The notes below the pieces were generated by a model. It searched no databases. It had not been told where the DNA came from and saw only the letters and a list, made by a program, of their open reading frames with translations. This document shows, in pieces, positions 7,973 to 17,302 of a DNA stretch of 64,000 nt. Both the position numbers and the translations under genes were made by a program. Numbering within the stretch: the stretch's first letter is position 1; every line of letters begins with the position of its first letter. The DNA comes from Flavobacteriaceae bacterium (GTDB lineage Bacteria; Bacteroidota; Bacteroidia; Flavobacteriales; Flavobacteriaceae): NCBI GenBank assembly GCA_024762795.1, contig JANTGS010000001.1, positions 30,711-94,710 on the forward strand, given 5' to 3'.

Positions 7973-8760
7973 TTGTTCTTTTTTTGTTTTAAACGGGTTT
8001 CTGTTTTGTTATATACAGTAGAGTTGGGTTTAACGGATTCGGTAAGCCATACATTTCCGCCAATGGTACTGTTTTTACCTATAACTGTCTCCCCACCAAG
8101 GATGGTCGCCCCTGCGTAAATGGTGACATGATCTTCTACAGTGGGATGCCTTTTTTGATATTTCATTTCTTTACTTACCTGTAAAGCTCCTAAGGTTACC
8201 CCCTGATAGATTTTTACATGATTTTTGATGTGGGTTGTCTCTCCGATAACAATTCCTGTTCCGTGATCAATAAAAAATGGAGAGCCGATACTGGCACCCG
8301 GATGGATGTCGATTCCGGTCAGTCTGTGTGCATATTCACTCATCATTCTGGGTATCAGAGGCATTCCCTGTTTAAAAAATATATTGCTCAATCGGTAAAC
8401 AGCTATGGCATAAAATCCCGGGTAGGCCAGAATTACTTCTTCAATACTATTGGATGCAGGATCATGCTGATACATGCAGTTTGCATCTTTGTTTAGTTGC
8501 TTTAAGATCTCCGGAAGGCAAATGAGAAATTTCTTCCAGGCCTGATGATAATCAAAATGATCATTTTTGCAAGAGACGTTGGTAATTTCCTTAAAAGAAG
8601 CTGCCAATGAATCTATATTTTCAGCCAATGTAGTATTGGTATCGAATAAAATATAAAAAAGATCATTAGTAAAAACCTCTGTTTTTTGCTTTAAACTAAA
8701 ATCCAGATGGTAGACCTGTTTGTTAGATCTAATACTTTCGCTTATTCTTTGTATGGACAT
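7969..8760 (-). CDS. cysE: Serine O-acetyltransferase
   Basis: It transfers acetyl from acetyl-CoA to serine, the first step of cysteine synthesis. The 263-aa protein has a helical N-terminal half and a C-terminal left-handed beta-helix of hexapeptide repeats. Family motifs are DIHPGASIGSPFFIDHGTGIVIGE, with the active-site DxxxG/H region, and KIYQGVTLGA. The C-terminal tail is charged (KTETRLKQKKNK) and lacks the classic terminal Ile that inserts into CysK; this agrees with a CysM-type partner. It is the first gene of the cys operon. Confidence 0.92.
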   Translation of the reverse strand: MSIQRISESIRSNKQVYHLDFSLKQKTEVFTNDLFYILFDTNTTLAENIDSLAASFKEITNVSCKNDHFDYHQAWKKFLICLPEILKQLNKDANCMYQHDPASNSIEEVILAYPGFYAIAVYRLSNIFFKQGMPLIPRMMSEYAHRLTGIDIHPGASIGSPFFIDHGTGIVIGETTHIKNHVKIYQGVTLGALQVSKEMKYQKRHPTVEDHVTIYAGATILGGETVIGKNSTIGGNVWLTESVKPNSTVYNKTETRLKQKKNK

Positions 8761-8813
8761 TTTATTTGTTTAGACGATGATTAAATTGATTGTTTACAGG
8801 ATTGCTTTTTAAA

Positions 8814-9527
8814 TCACATTTTAAAATAAACTTCATCGAACGGAATCCTGAACCGATCTCCGTAAACTCCTTCCGGTAAGCGGATCCCACAGGAAATAAC
8901 CATATTAATCTCGGCCTTTCGGGGTAATTTCAATGCTTTTTTGATGAGTACCGAATCGAAGCCTTCCATCGGACAAGTATCATATTTTAATTCTGCCATA
9001 CTCAGCATAAAGGTCTGGGCGGACAGGCCAACACTTTTATGAGCAACAATTCTCATATCACTTTTTCTTACCTGCCGGTAAATAGGCCTAAACCAGCCGG
9101 CCATGTAAAAAGCAAAATATTTTAGATATCCCCAGATGCCGAGAAATTCTGAATAAATTAGCGGAATCAATTTTTTATAGTAATCCAAACCGATTTTTTC
9201 CCGTTTCGGATCGGCATATTTAATATTTGCATTTTGTAAATAATTTAGGTTGGCATGGGCTCTTTTCTTCCATAAATCTTTTCGAACAACAAAAACAACC
9301 ATTTGTTTGGCAGTTCTTGCAGCGAGTTGGTCAAAACAAGCATTGGAGACCTTTTGTAATACCTCTTTAGAGGTAATATGATAAAATTCCCACAGTTGCA
9401 TATTACTGCTGTTGGGTGCCAGTGTGGCCTGTTGAATACATTGTTTGACCTTTTCCGGATCGATTTCTTTTTCCGGATCATATACTCTGACGGAGCGTCT
9501 GTAATTTAGGGTTTCTCTTAAATTCAT
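8814..9527 (-). CDS. Nitroreductase family oxidoreductase
   Basis: A 237-aa FMN-dependent oxidoreductase of the nitroreductase family. The FMN phosphate motif is NYRRSVRVYDP at the N-terminus, ATLAPNSSNMQLW follows near residue 35, and the helix with GLSAQTFMLSMAELKYDTCPMEGFD is the conserved C-terminal region. It contains an insertion (about 110-150) rich in aromatic residues around LGIWGYLKYFAFYMAGW. The physiological substrate is unknown. It lies 53 nt upstream of cysE on the same strand and may be cotranscribed with the cys operon. Confidence 0.85.
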   Translation of the reverse strand: MNLRETLNYRRSVRVYDPEKEIDPEKVKQCIQQATLAPNSSNMQLWEFYHITSKEVLQKVSNACFDQLAARTAKQMVVFVVRKDLWKKRAHANLNYLQNANIKYADPKREKIGLDYYKKLIPLIYSEFLGIWGYLKYFAFYMAGWFRPIYRQVRKSDMRIVAHKSVGLSAQTFMLSMAELKYDTCPMEGFDSVLIKKALKLPRKAEINMVISCGIRLPEGVYGDRFRIPFDEVYFKM

Positions 9528-9686
9528 TTTTCTTTAAAGTTACAAAAACAAGTGACGAGACTGATAATTAGAATTAAAAAAACAGATTACAAACAAGTCA
9601 TCCTGGATAAATTGATATGTAAGATATGTAATCAGAAAATAAGCTGTTTAAAAAATCAGCCTATTAAAACGCTGCTTATCATCACA

Positions 9687-10802
9687 TTAAATAATAGTCG
9701 ATTGCCCCAGATCAATGTTTTCGGCATTGTAGAGCGAACTTTTCTTATCGATGATATAATCGCTGATGAATTCGCCAACATCGTTGGTGTGGTGAATCTC
9801 ATTTGAATTGATATCCGGTGTGGTGATTTGAAGTTCGATTGATTTTTCAACGGCTTGTCTCAGGGCTTCAGCTTCTTCATGAAGATCAAAATGTTCCAAA
9901 AGCATGGCAGCAGAAAGGATAGTGGCCAAGGGGTTGGCAACATTTTTACCTTTTGCCTTAGGAAAAGACCCGTGAACAGGTTCAAACATAGCGTAATGAT
10001 CGCCAATGGATGCTGATGAGGCCAGACCGATAGAACCTGAAATCACGCTGGCTTCATCGGAAAGGATATCTCCAAACATATTATCGGTAAGGATCACATC
10101 AAACTGACGTGGATTTAGGATCAACTGCATAGAAGCGGTATCTGCAAAAAGAAATTCCAGAGTAACTTCAGGGTACTCTTTTGCGATCTCCTTGGCTCTT
10201 CGTCTCCATAATCGTGAGGTTTCCAGGATATTAGCTTTGTCGACAAGGGTAAGTTTTCTTTTTCTTGATTTTGCTTTTTTAAAAGCAAGGTGTGTAATCC
10301 GATCAACTTCTGCAGCGGTGTAAGCACAATCGTCCTGAGCAGACCTCCTGTCAGCAGAAGTGCTTTTATCACCAAAATAAATACCTCCGGTAAGCTCTCT
10401 GAATATAAGAAAATCAGTTCCTTTGATTACTTTTTCTTTAATTGGAGATTTATGGATAAGAGGTTCGTAAGCAGCAGTGGGTCGAATATTTGCATATAAT
10501 CCCAGATCTTTACGGAGTTTAAGCAACCCTTGTTCGGGTCTGATTTTAGCATCCGGATCATTGTCGTATTTAAAATCACCAATGGCACCAAAAAGTATGG
10601 CATCTGATTCTTTACAGATATTCAGGGTTTCTTCGGGCAGTGGATTACCTGTTTTTTCAATAGCAGCACCGCCTACCTCTGCATAGTTGAAATTAAACTG
10701 ATGATTAAATTTTTGCGCTATGGCTTCTAAGACTTTTACAGCCTGTTCGGTGATCTCGGGACCTATACCATCACCCGGTAAGATCGCAATGTTTAAATTC
10801 AT
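9687..10802 (-). CDS. leuB: 3-Isopropylmalate dehydrogenase
   Basis: An NAD-dependent decarboxylating dehydrogenase, third step of leucine synthesis. The 371-aa protein shows LPGDGIGPEIT at the N-terminus, FRELTGGIYFGDK (substrate loop), the Lys in VDKANIL and the metal/NAD region DNMFGDILSDEA...GSIGLASSASIG followed by FEPVHGSFPKAKGKNVANP. The C-terminus is about 15 residues longer than in compact homologues. It follows leuA by 11 nt. leuC and leuD, which act between LeuA and LeuB, are not in the window. Confidence 0.95.
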   Translation of the reverse strand: MNLNIAILPGDGIGPEITEQAVKVLEAIAQKFNHQFNFNYAEVGGAAIEKTGNPLPEETLNICKESDAILFGAIGDFKYDNDPDAKIRPEQGLLKLRKDLGLYANIRPTAAYEPLIHKSPIKEKVIKGTDFLIFRELTGGIYFGDKSTSADRRSAQDDCAYTAAEVDRITHLAFKKAKSRKRKLTLVDKANILETSRLWRRRAKEIAKEYPEVTLEFLFADTASMQLILNPRQFDVILTDNMFGDILSDEASVISGSIGLASSASIGDHYAMFEPVHGSFPKAKGKNVANPLATILSAAMLLEHFDLHEEAEALRQAVEKSIELQITTPDINSNEIHHTNDVGEFISDYIIDKKSSLYNAENIDLGQSTII

Positions 10803-10813
10803 TATAATATTTT

Positions 10814-11989
10814 TTACACTTCCACTTTCGTGATAAAGATATTACAATTTTCTATAATTTGATGGATATCATCATCAATAACTTCTTTTTTAATGTCGGC
10901 AAAGTTTAAAAACTCAGGATAAACTACATCCAGCTGATCTTTAGTTAAATGATAACCTAAGTTTTTGGCTCTGAATGCTAAAGCTGCCCTTCCGCTTCTG
11001 GCAGTTAAAACGATAGAAGATTCGGTTAAACCAACATCTTCCGGATTCATGATCTCATAAGTATCACGATTCTTGATCACTCCGTCCTGGTGGATCCCTG
11101 AACTGTGTGCAAAAGCATTTTCTCCTACCACGGCTTTATTAGGTTGTACGGTAATGCCCATACTTTCCTGAACCAGTTGACTGGTACTGTGTAATAAGCG
11201 GGTATTTACATTGGTATCCAGGTTAAGATAAGGGTGCTGTTTTAAGATCATTACCACTTCTTCCAAAGCTGTATTACCGGCTCTTTCACCAATTCCGTTG
11301 ATGGTACACTCAATTTGTCTTGCACCATTTAATGCTCCGGAAATTGAATTTGCAGTGGCCATACCCAGGTCATTATGGCAATGACAGGAAATAATTACAT
11401 CATCAATTCCTTTTACGTTTTCTTTTAAATATTTAATTTTTGCTCCGTATTCTTCAGGTAAACAATAACCTGTAGTATCGGGAATATTTAATACCGTTGC
11501 ACCTGATTTAATAACTTCTTCACAAATTTTTGCAAGAAATTCATTATCGGTTCTTCCGGCATCTTCCGCAAAGAATTCTACGTCATTAACAAAAGTTTTG
11601 GCATAGCTTACTGCTTCTTTTGCTCTTTCGAGGATCTTTTCACGTGTAGAATTAAATTTATATCTGATATGAGAATCGGAAGTTCCGATACCTGTATGAA
11701 TTCTTGGTTTTACAGCATACTGAAGTGCCTGGGCAGCAGCTTCAATATCTTTTTGATTGGCTCTGGTAAGACCACAAACGGTCGCATTTTTGACTAATTT
11801 AGAAATTTCAGCTACCGATTCAAAATCACCCGGACTAGAGATTGGGAATCCAGCTTCGATTACATCTACCCCCAGCAGATCCAAACGCTCGGCAATTACT
11901 AATTTTTGTTTGGTATTTAATTTACATCCCGGGACCTGTTCACCGTCTCTAAGGGTTGTGTCAAATATTTGAACCTTATCTGTACTCAT
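10814..11989 (-). CDS. leuA: 2-Isopropylmalate synthase (short form)
   Basis: It condenses 2-oxoisovalerate with acetyl-CoA, the committed step of leucine synthesis. The start is set at [18 protein letters not shown] (11989) rather than the ORF-track start 33 nt upstream, because the family begins here. Catalytic motifs are [13 protein letters not shown], the metal ligands [14 protein letters not shown] and the GIGERAGN loop. At 391 aa it lacks the C-terminal LeuA dimer regulatory domain of the 500-aa enzymes, so leucine feedback is probably absent or different. A citramalate or homocitrate synthase activity is less likely given the adjacent leuB. Confidence 0.92.
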   Translation of the reverse strand: MSTDKVQIFDTTLRDGEQVPGCKLNTKQKLVIAERLDLLGVDVIEAGFPISSPGDFESVAEISKLVKNATVCGLTRANQKDIEAAAQALQYAVKPRIHTGIGTSDSHIRYKFNSTREKILERAKEAVSYAKTFVNDVEFFAEDAGRTDNEFLAKICEEVIKSGATVLNIPDTTGYCLPEEYGAKIKYLKENVKGIDDVIISCHCHNDLGMATANSISGALNGARQIECTINGIGERAGNTALEEVVMILKQHPYLNLDTNVNTRLLHSTSQLVQESMGITVQPNKAVVGENAFAHSSGIHQDGVIKNRDTYEIMNPEDVGLTESSIVLTARSGRAALAFRAKNLGYHLTKDQLDVVYPEFLNFADIKKEVIDDDIHQIIENCNIFITKVEV

Positions 11990-12112
11990 TTTTTTAACTA
12001 TTTTATCACAATTAATATTCAAAAATAAACAGGTTAATACTACCTTTGTTTTTGCTTTTTCGGTTCTTTACTATATTCAAGGTCAAATCAATATATATAA
12101 AAACCTGAAAAA

Positions 12113-12120
12113 CAAATATA
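12113..12120 (-). promoter_or_regulatory. -7 element for leuAB
   Basis: On the minus strand TATATTTG matches TAnnTTTG. The leader to the leuA ATG is about 120 nt, long enough for control. No Leu-rich reading frame was found in it. Confidence 0.5.
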
Positions 12121-12138
12121 TAACTGTATTATATTACG

Positions 12139-13674
12139 ATGTCTATGATTAAAAAAGATGCACTTTTTTTATTGATTAAATCATTATCCAAATCGGAAAA
12201 AAGACAATTTAAACTCTATGCAGGCAGATTAGGGGTAAATGCAGAAAAGAATTTTATGGCCTTATTTATGGTGCTGGATCGTCTTGATGAATTTGATGAA
12301 AGCATAATTCTGAAACGCACTAATATTAAAAAACAACAATTATCCAATGCCAAAGCGCATTTGTACAAACAGATCCTGATCAGTTTAAGACTGAACCCTG
12401 CACATCAAAGCACAAAAGTACAGATTAGGGAACAACTCGATTTTGCTTCGATCTTATATTATAAAGGATTGCATAAGCAAAGTCTAAAAGTTCTTGAAAA
12501 GGCAAAACATCTGGCCATGAACAATTTTGAGAATAATCTGGCCTTTGAGATTGTTGAGCTTGAAAAAGTTATTGAATCACAGTATATTACCCGAAGTTTG
12601 CAGTCGAGAGCTGATGATCTGACACGACAATCGGAAGATTTGAGTAACAAAACCCTTATCTTAAGTGAGTTGTCAAATCTATCCCTGCAGTTGTACGGAC
12701 TTCTGTTGAAAAAGGGTTATGTTAGAAATGATGAGGATTATCAGAATATTAAAGAGTTCTTTCACTCAAAAATACCAGATTATCAATTAGATCAACTTGG
12801 ATTTAAAGAAAAGCTATACTTGAATAAGGCATATCTGTGGTATAATTTTATCATTCAGGAGTTTGTTTCCTGTTATAAGTATTCGCAAAGGTGGGTAGAT
12901 CTGTTTACTGCCAATCCTCAAATGAAAAAGACCAATCCTGTTTTTTATCTAAAGGGAATCAATTATCTGCTTGAATCACTTTTTCTGATCAAACATTCGG
13001 TAAAATTTGAAGAGGTTTTAAATAACTTTAAGGTAGAGTACAAAGATAAAAAATCATTTACCAACGAAAATACAAAATCGTTGGCCACACTAACCTATTA
13101 CCAAAACAAACTGAATTTATATTTTCTTAAAGGAGAATTTACTGAAGGTACTAAATTTGTACCCAAGGTTTTACAAAAACTTAAATACATAGAACAAACT
13201 TTCGATGAGCATCATATCATGGTTTTTTATTATAAGATTGCCAGTATGTATTTTGGTGCTCAGGATAATGATTTGTGTATTTTTTATCTGGGTAAGATTA
13301 TTAACAACAGAGATTTGAAAATGCGTGAGGACTTATTGTGTTTTAGCAGAATACTGAATCTGGTAGCACACTATGAAGCCGGTTATGATCAAAATCTTGA
13401 CGCTCTGATCAAATCAACCTATAAATTCCTGATCAAGATGGATGACATGCATATCGTTCAGAAAAAGATTATGACTTTTTTAAGAAAACTGGGTTCTATT
13501 TATCCGCATGAGATCAAGGCAGCTTTTAAGGAATTGTATGATGAATTAAAGGTATTTGAAAATCATCCTTACGAAAAAAGATCATTTATGTATCTCGATA
13601 TTTTATCCTGGTTAGAGAGTAAAATTCAGGGAATTCCGGTTGAATCTATTATTAAGAATAAATTAAATAAGTAA
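12139..13674 (+). CDS. Conserved flavobacterial helical protein of unknown function
   Basis: A 511-aa protein without signal peptide or membrane segment. The N-terminus MSMIKKDALFLLIKSLSKSEKRQFKLYA and the almost all-alpha, Lys/Leu/Tyr-rich composition suggest a TPR-like or solenoid scaffold. No catalytic motif was seen. Similar proteins are annotated as hypothetical in Flavobacteriia. It is 6 nt upstream of the next gene and probably cotranscribed. The alternative start at codon 3 (MIKKDA) is equally possible. Confidence 0.7.
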   Translation: MSMIKKDALFLLIKSLSKSEKRQFKLYAGRLGVNAEKNFMALFMVLDRLDEFDESIILKRTNIKKQQLSNAKAHLYKQILISLRLNPAHQSTKVQIREQLDFASILYYKGLHKQSLKVLEKAKHLAMNNFENNLAFEIVELEKVIESQYITRSLQSRADDLTRQSEDLSNKTLILSELSNLSLQLYGLLLKKGYVRNDEDYQNIKEFFHSKIPDYQLDQLGFKEKLYLNKAYLWYNFIIQEFVSCYKYSQRWVDLFTANPQMKKTNPVFYLKGINYLLESLFLIKHSVKFEEVLNNFKVEYKDKKSFTNENTKSLATLTYYQNKLNLYFLKGEFTEGTKFVPKVLQKLKYIEQTFDEHHIMVFYYKIASMYFGAQDNDLCIFYLGKIINNRDLKMREDLLCFSRILNLVAHYEAGYDQNLDALIKSTYKFLIKMDDMHIVQKKIMTFLRKLGSIYPHEIKAAFKELYDELKVFENHPYEKRSFMYLDILSWLESKIQGIPVESIIKNKLNK

Positions 13675-13680
13675 AAAGGA

Positions 13681-14517
13681 ATGTATAAGTCTGTTTTACA
13701 AACACTCTTGCTTATTTTTTATTACAGTTTTTCTATAGCTCAGATCTTAAATATTCCACCAAGAAATCAAGCAGATAAGAATGGAAGTCAGATAATCAGT
13801 GATATTAGGAATATGCCATTGGATGAGCGAGAAGACTTTATTTTTAAAGAAGTATCAAAGGGCAATATACCTGTTTTTTACAGAAAGATGTCTGCTGTTG
13901 CTGATAGTGCACTCATTGATGGAGAATACAAACATATTGTTTACTATGTAATCCCTGATTATTTAGCTTTAGGCAGCAATCATAATTATTTTCTGTGTCC
14001 GATGAGCCCAATTTTAGGACAAAAAATTGCAAATAAACTTAATTGCACTTTACCTACCCGGAAAATGGTAAATCAAATATGGAATGCTGCGACAGTTAAA
14101 ATAAGACCGGAACCCATTCCTCCGGGTCCTGAAATGACAACAATTCCTGTTTTTGCCATTCACAATTCGATGGTTTGGGATGCACGCCGAAACTTTCTTT
14201 CTGAGAATCCTTTAGGTTCTTTGGTAAGTGGAAATAAAAAAGATGTGGTTATCAGTAATTTAATCTATAGTTCATCACCTCCCGGAAGAGTCGTTATCTA
14301 TGGCTGGCATGATGTCTCAGGCAAAAACATCCAGCCACTATATGCCGGACACTCTGATAATTATGCCGATTATAGTCATGGAATCAGATTAATACAAAAC
14401 GAAGTGTATGTAGATGGAGATACATTGCAGGTAAAAGATGTGTTAATGTCACCAAAATTAAACTTGTTATTAAGTGATGAAGGTGTTATTTCTGCTCCTT
14501 ATTATCCCATCAAGTAA
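13681..14517 (+). CDS. Secreted protein of unknown function
   Basis: A 278-aa protein with an N-terminal signal peptide (hydrophobic stretch ending FSIAQ). The mature part begins ILNIPPRNQADKNG and contains a helical block followed by motifs such as PDYLALGSNHNYFLCPMSP, HGIRLIQNEVYVDG and GWHDVSG. His, Asn and Asp residues are frequent and it looks like a folded envelope domain, but I recognise no family. It is in a two-gene unit with the helical protein upstream. Confidence 0.7.
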   Translation: MYKSVLQTLLLIFYYSFSIAQILNIPPRNQADKNGSQIISDIRNMPLDEREDFIFKEVSKGNIPVFYRKMSAVADSALIDGEYKHIVYYVIPDYLALGSNHNYFLCPMSPILGQKIANKLNCTLPTRKMVNQIWNAATVKIRPEPIPPGPEMTTIPVFAIHNSMVWDARRNFLSENPLGSLVSGNKKDVVISNLIYSSSPPGRVVIYGWHDVSGKNIQPLYAGHSDNYADYSHGIRLIQNEVYVDGDTLQVKDVLMSPKLNLLLSDEGVISAPYYPIK

Positions 14518-14590
14518 TTCTTTTTAGGATTTTCTCAGATTTCCGAAAGAATCTTTGTCTTAGGAACTAAAAAAGAATAAATTAAAATAC

Positions 14591-14598
14591 TATATTTG
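14591..14598 (+). promoter_or_regulatory. -7 element for the ilv operon
   Basis: TATATTTG matches the Bacteroidota TAnnTTTG consensus exactly. It lies 28 nt upstream of the leader-peptide ATG. No -33 TTG at standard spacing was evident. Confidence 0.65.
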
Positions 14599-14626
14599 CT
14601 CAGTTAAATATTTACTCAAATAAAAA

Positions 14627-14698
14627 ATGAATATTTTAGGTTTAAATATCAACACTATTATTTCCATTATTATTCTTTCGAATAAGCATAGGAGGTAG
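14627..14698 (+). CDS. ilv operon leader peptide
   Basis: A 23-codon frame, ATG to TAG, too short for the ORF track. Ten of 23 residues are Ile or Leu (7 Ile, 3 Leu), including two Ile, a Ser, then Ile-Ile-Ile-Leu in a row (INTIISIIIL). It is followed 26 nt later by a terminator and then ilvB. Classic attenuation leaders have this composition. When charged tRNA-Ile or tRNA-Leu is scarce the ribosome should stall in codons 11-17. TAGGAGG at 14689-14695, near the stop codon, can pair with CTTCCTA of the terminator and so act as antiterminator. This is inferred from sequence alone but all parts are present. Confidence 0.85.
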   Translation: MNILGLNINTIISIIILSNKHRR

Positions 14699-14724
14699 TT
14701 TGATATTTAATACATCAGCGAAGG

Positions 14725-14752
14725 CTTCCTAATTTTTAGGAAGTTTTTTTTT
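14725..14752 (+). terminator. ilv attenuator terminator
   Basis: CTTCCTAA-TTT-TTAGGAAG, a perfect 8-bp stem, followed by nine T. It lies between the leader peptide and ilvB. The 5' arm can instead pair with TAGGAGG at 14689-14695 (one G-T wobble), giving mutually exclusive structures. Confidence 0.88.
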
Positions 14753-14821
14753 GTTTTAAACTTTGTAAATATAAAAAGTTAACACATTGAAACATAGTAA
14801 AATAAGGTGAGTTGATATGTA

Positions 14822-14986
14822 TTGGATGTTGTAAAAAAACAGATAAGTAAAAATAAGGGTGGAGATGGCTTTTTATTTTTGGAGTTAATTCTACAAGAAT
14901 TGAACAGTTGGCCTAATGTTTATACAGGTACACTAAAAGGGACTGAAGTAATTAAGATTAGCAACGAGAAATATCTCAAGGAATAA
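14822..14986 (+). CDS. Cryptic 54-codon frame between attenuator and ilvB
   Basis: The frame is open from 14816 to a TAA at 14986, 11 nt before ilvB. It has no ATG; TTG at 14822 is the first candidate start, 11 nt after an AAGGTGA stretch. The translation (LDVVKKQISKN...WPNVYTGTLKGTEVIKI...) has balanced amino acid composition typical of a protein, not of shadow DNA. It may be a small gene or the tail of a gene lost when the leader and ilvB were brought together. I do not recognise it, and it does not look like the C-terminus of IlvD. Confidence 0.3.
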   Translation: MDVVKKQISKNKGGDGFLFLELILQELNSWPNVYTGTLKGTEVIKISNEKYLKE

Positions 14987-14997
14987 ATATTATAGGT

Positions 14998-16752
14998 ATG
15001 GAAACAATAACCAAAACAAAATTACCTGAGAAGGAGGTAAAACAAGAGTTTAAAAAGGAAACTACTGTCAAAATTCAAGGCTCTGAAGCTGTTGTCAGAA
15101 GTTTGATCGAAGAAGGCGCTGATTTGATTTTCGGGTATCCGGGTGGAGCTATCATGCCTGTTTATGATGAATTTTATAAAGTTCAGGATAAGATTCATCA
15201 CGTGCTTACCCGTCATGAACAGGGTGCAATTCACGCTGCTCAGGGTTTTGCCAGATCTTCAGGAAAAGTAGGGGTTGTTATTGCAACATCAGGTCCCGGG
15301 GCTACCAACTTGATAACCGGTATAGCTGATGCTCAGATCGATTCAACTCCGCTGGTATGTATTACCGGGCAGGTAGGATCAAATTTACTGGGAAGTGATG
15401 CTTTTCAGGAAACTGATGTTGTAAGTATTTCCACACCGGTTACCAAATGGAATTATCAGGTTACAAAAGCCTCTGAGATCCCTGCAGTGATTGCCAAGGC
15501 ATTTTATATTGCCAAATCCGGTCGTCCGGGTCCGGTATTGATCGATATTACAAAAGATGCTCAGTTTGAAGAATTCGATTTCAGTTATAAAAAATGTGAA
15601 AAAATAAGAAGTTATCATCCCGTGCCAAAAATGGATCCTGAAAAGGTGAAGGAAGCTGCTGATATGATCAATAAAGCTAAAAAACCCTTTGTGGTCTTTG
15701 GACAGGGAGTTGTTTTGGCTCAGGCAGAAAAGGAATTTAAGGATTTTATAGAAAAAGCTGATATTCCTGCTGCTTCCACATTATTAGGCCTTTCGGCATT
15801 ACCCACTGATCACAATCTAAATATGGGAATGGTAGGAATGCACGGTCATTATGCTCCTAATGTGCTTACCAACGAATGCGATGTACTTATTGCTATTGGT
15901 ATGCGTTTTGACGATCGGGTAACCGGCAGCCTGGATACTTATGCCAAACAGGCAAAGATTATTCATTTTGATATTGATCCAGCCGAAATAGATAAGAATG
16001 TAAAAACCGATATCGCTGTTTTGGGTACTGTAAAGGAAACTCTGGCAGAACTTATTCCGATGATTGATAAGAATAAAAATCAGAAATGGCATCAGGAATT
16101 CCATGATCTTAGAAAAATTGAATACGATCGAATCATTCATCCGCAAACTAAACCTACTCAGGAAAAATTAACCATGGGAGAGGTAATAGCGGCCGTTAAT
16201 GAACAAACTAACGGGGATGCTATTCTCGTTTCGGATGTTGGACAAAATCAAATGATGACCAGCCGTTACGGTAAATTCAACACTACAAAAAGCAAGATCA
16301 CATCGGGTGGGCTTGGAACCATGGGATTTGGATTACCTGCTGCCATGGGGGCAAAATTAGGGCGTCCGGACAGAGAAGTGGTTGCTTTTATCGGTGATGG
16401 AGGTTTTCAAATGACCATTCAGGAACTGGGAACCATTATGCAAACAAAAATTCCGGTGAAGATCGTTGTGCTAAACAATGAATTCTTAGGAATGGTAAGA
16501 CAATGGCAGGAACTTTTCTTTGATCGTCGATATGCATCAACTGTAATGACCAATCCGGATTTTGTTAAGATTGTTGAAGGTTATGGAATCAAAGCTCAAA
16601 GGGTTTCAAAAAGGGAAAACCTGAAAGATGCCATCGCCGATATGATCGCATCAGAAGATGCATATTTTGTTGAGGTTATTGTAGAAAAAGAAGAAAATGT
16701 ATTCCCAATGATACCTTCAGGAGCTTCTGTTTCTGATGTAAGATTAAAATAA
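14998..16752 (+). CDS. ilvB: Acetolactate synthase large (catalytic) subunit
   Basis: A TPP- and FAD-dependent enzyme making 2-acetolactate or 2-aceto-2-hydroxybutyrate, first common step of valine and isoleucine synthesis. At 584 aa it shows the N-terminal TPP domain with the activating Glu in RHEQGAIHAAQGFAR, a central FAD domain, and the C-terminal TPP/Mg motif GDGGFQMTIQEL ending near LNNEFLGMVRQWQE. A 25-residue charged N-terminal extension precedes the domain. It is first in ilvBNC, 7 nt before ilvN, and controlled by the attenuator upstream. Confidence 0.95.
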   Translation: METITKTKLPEKEVKQEFKKETTVKIQGSEAVVRSLIEEGADLIFGYPGGAIMPVYDEFYKVQDKIHHVLTRHEQGAIHAAQGFARSSGKVGVVIATSGPGATNLITGIADAQIDSTPLVCITGQVGSNLLGSDAFQETDVVSISTPVTKWNYQVTKASEIPAVIAKAFYIAKSGRPGPVLIDITKDAQFEEFDFSYKKCEKIRSYHPVPKMDPEKVKEAADMINKAKKPFVVFGQGVVLAQAEKEFKDFIEKADIPAASTLLGLSALPTDHNLNMGMVGMHGHYAPNVLTNECDVLIAIGMRFDDRVTGSLDTYAKQAKIIHFDIDPAEIDKNVKTDIAVLGTVKETLAELIPMIDKNKNQKWHQEFHDLRKIEYDRIIHPQTKPTQEKLTMGEVIAAVNEQTNGDAILVSDVGQNQMMTSRYGKFNTTKSKITSGGLGTMGFGLPAAMGAKLGRPDREVVAFIGDGGFQMTIQELGTIMQTKIPVKIVVLNNEFLGMVRQWQELFFDRRYASTVMTNPDFVKIVEGYGIKAQRVSKRENLKDAIADMIASEDAYFVEVIVEKEENVFPMIPSGASVSDVRLK

Positions 16753-16759
16753 AAAGAAA

Positions 16760-17284
16760 ATGGAAAAACAATTATATACCATATCGGTTTACACCGAAAA
16801 TAATTTAGGTTTGTTGAACAGAATTGCAACAATCTTCCTGAAAAGACATGTCAATATCGAGAGTTTAACCGTTTCGAGTACAGAGATAGAGCATGTATCC
16901 CGTTTTATAATCGTTGCCTATATAACAGAGGATGAGGTCAAAAAAATAATAAAACAGATCGAGAAGCAAATTGAGGTGATCAAGGCCTTTTATCATACTA
17001 ATGATGAAGCTATTTACCTGCAATCGGCATTGTTTAAAGTGAAGTCAGAACTTTTGTTCGAAAAAAGGCAAATTCAGAATATCATTAAAAAGAGCAATGC
17101 CCGTATAGTTACGGTAAATCCCGAGTTCTTTGTCCTTGAGAAATCAGGAAGAAAAGAAGAAATTGAGGAACTTTATGATGGATTGGCTGAATATGGAATT
17201 ATGCAGTTTGTAAGATCCGGAAGAATCTCTGTAACCAAGGAAGAGATGAAAATAACCGAACTATTGGAAAAAGAATTAGTTTAA
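16760..17284 (+). CDS. ilvN: Acetolactate synthase small (regulatory) subunit
   Basis: The regulatory partner of IlvB. The 174-aa protein has an N-terminal ACT domain (YTISVYTENNLGLLNRIATIF...NIESLTVSSTE) that binds valine in homologues, and a C-terminal ALS_ss domain with VIKAFYHTNDEA and RIVTVNPEFFVLEKSG. Length fits the IlvH/IlvN long form. It lies between ilvB and ilvC with short spacers. Confidence 0.95.
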   Translation: MEKQLYTISVYTENNLGLLNRIATIFLKRHVNIESLTVSSTEIEHVSRFIIVAYITEDEVKKIIKQIEKQIEVIKAFYHTNDEAIYLQSALFKVKSELLFEKRQIQNIIKKSNARIVTVNPEFFVLEKSGRKEEIEELYDGLAEYGIMQFVRSGRISVTKEEMKITELLEKELV

Positions 17285-17302
17285 TAAAATATTAATAACA
17301 GA

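Larger units (their letters stand above)
14518..14997. other. ilv leader region
   Basis: A 480-bp region before ilvB. In order it holds a TAnnTTTG box, an Ile/Leu-rich leader peptide, a strong intrinsic terminator, and about 240 nt that contain a 54-codon open frame of unknown identity. The arrangement is that of an attenuated biosynthetic operon. Confidence 0.8.

Noticed and set aside
11990-12138. Leu-rich leader peptide upstream of leuAB
   Set aside because: The minus-strand leader has a promoter box and enough length, but no short frame with Leu codons and no terminator hairpin was found.
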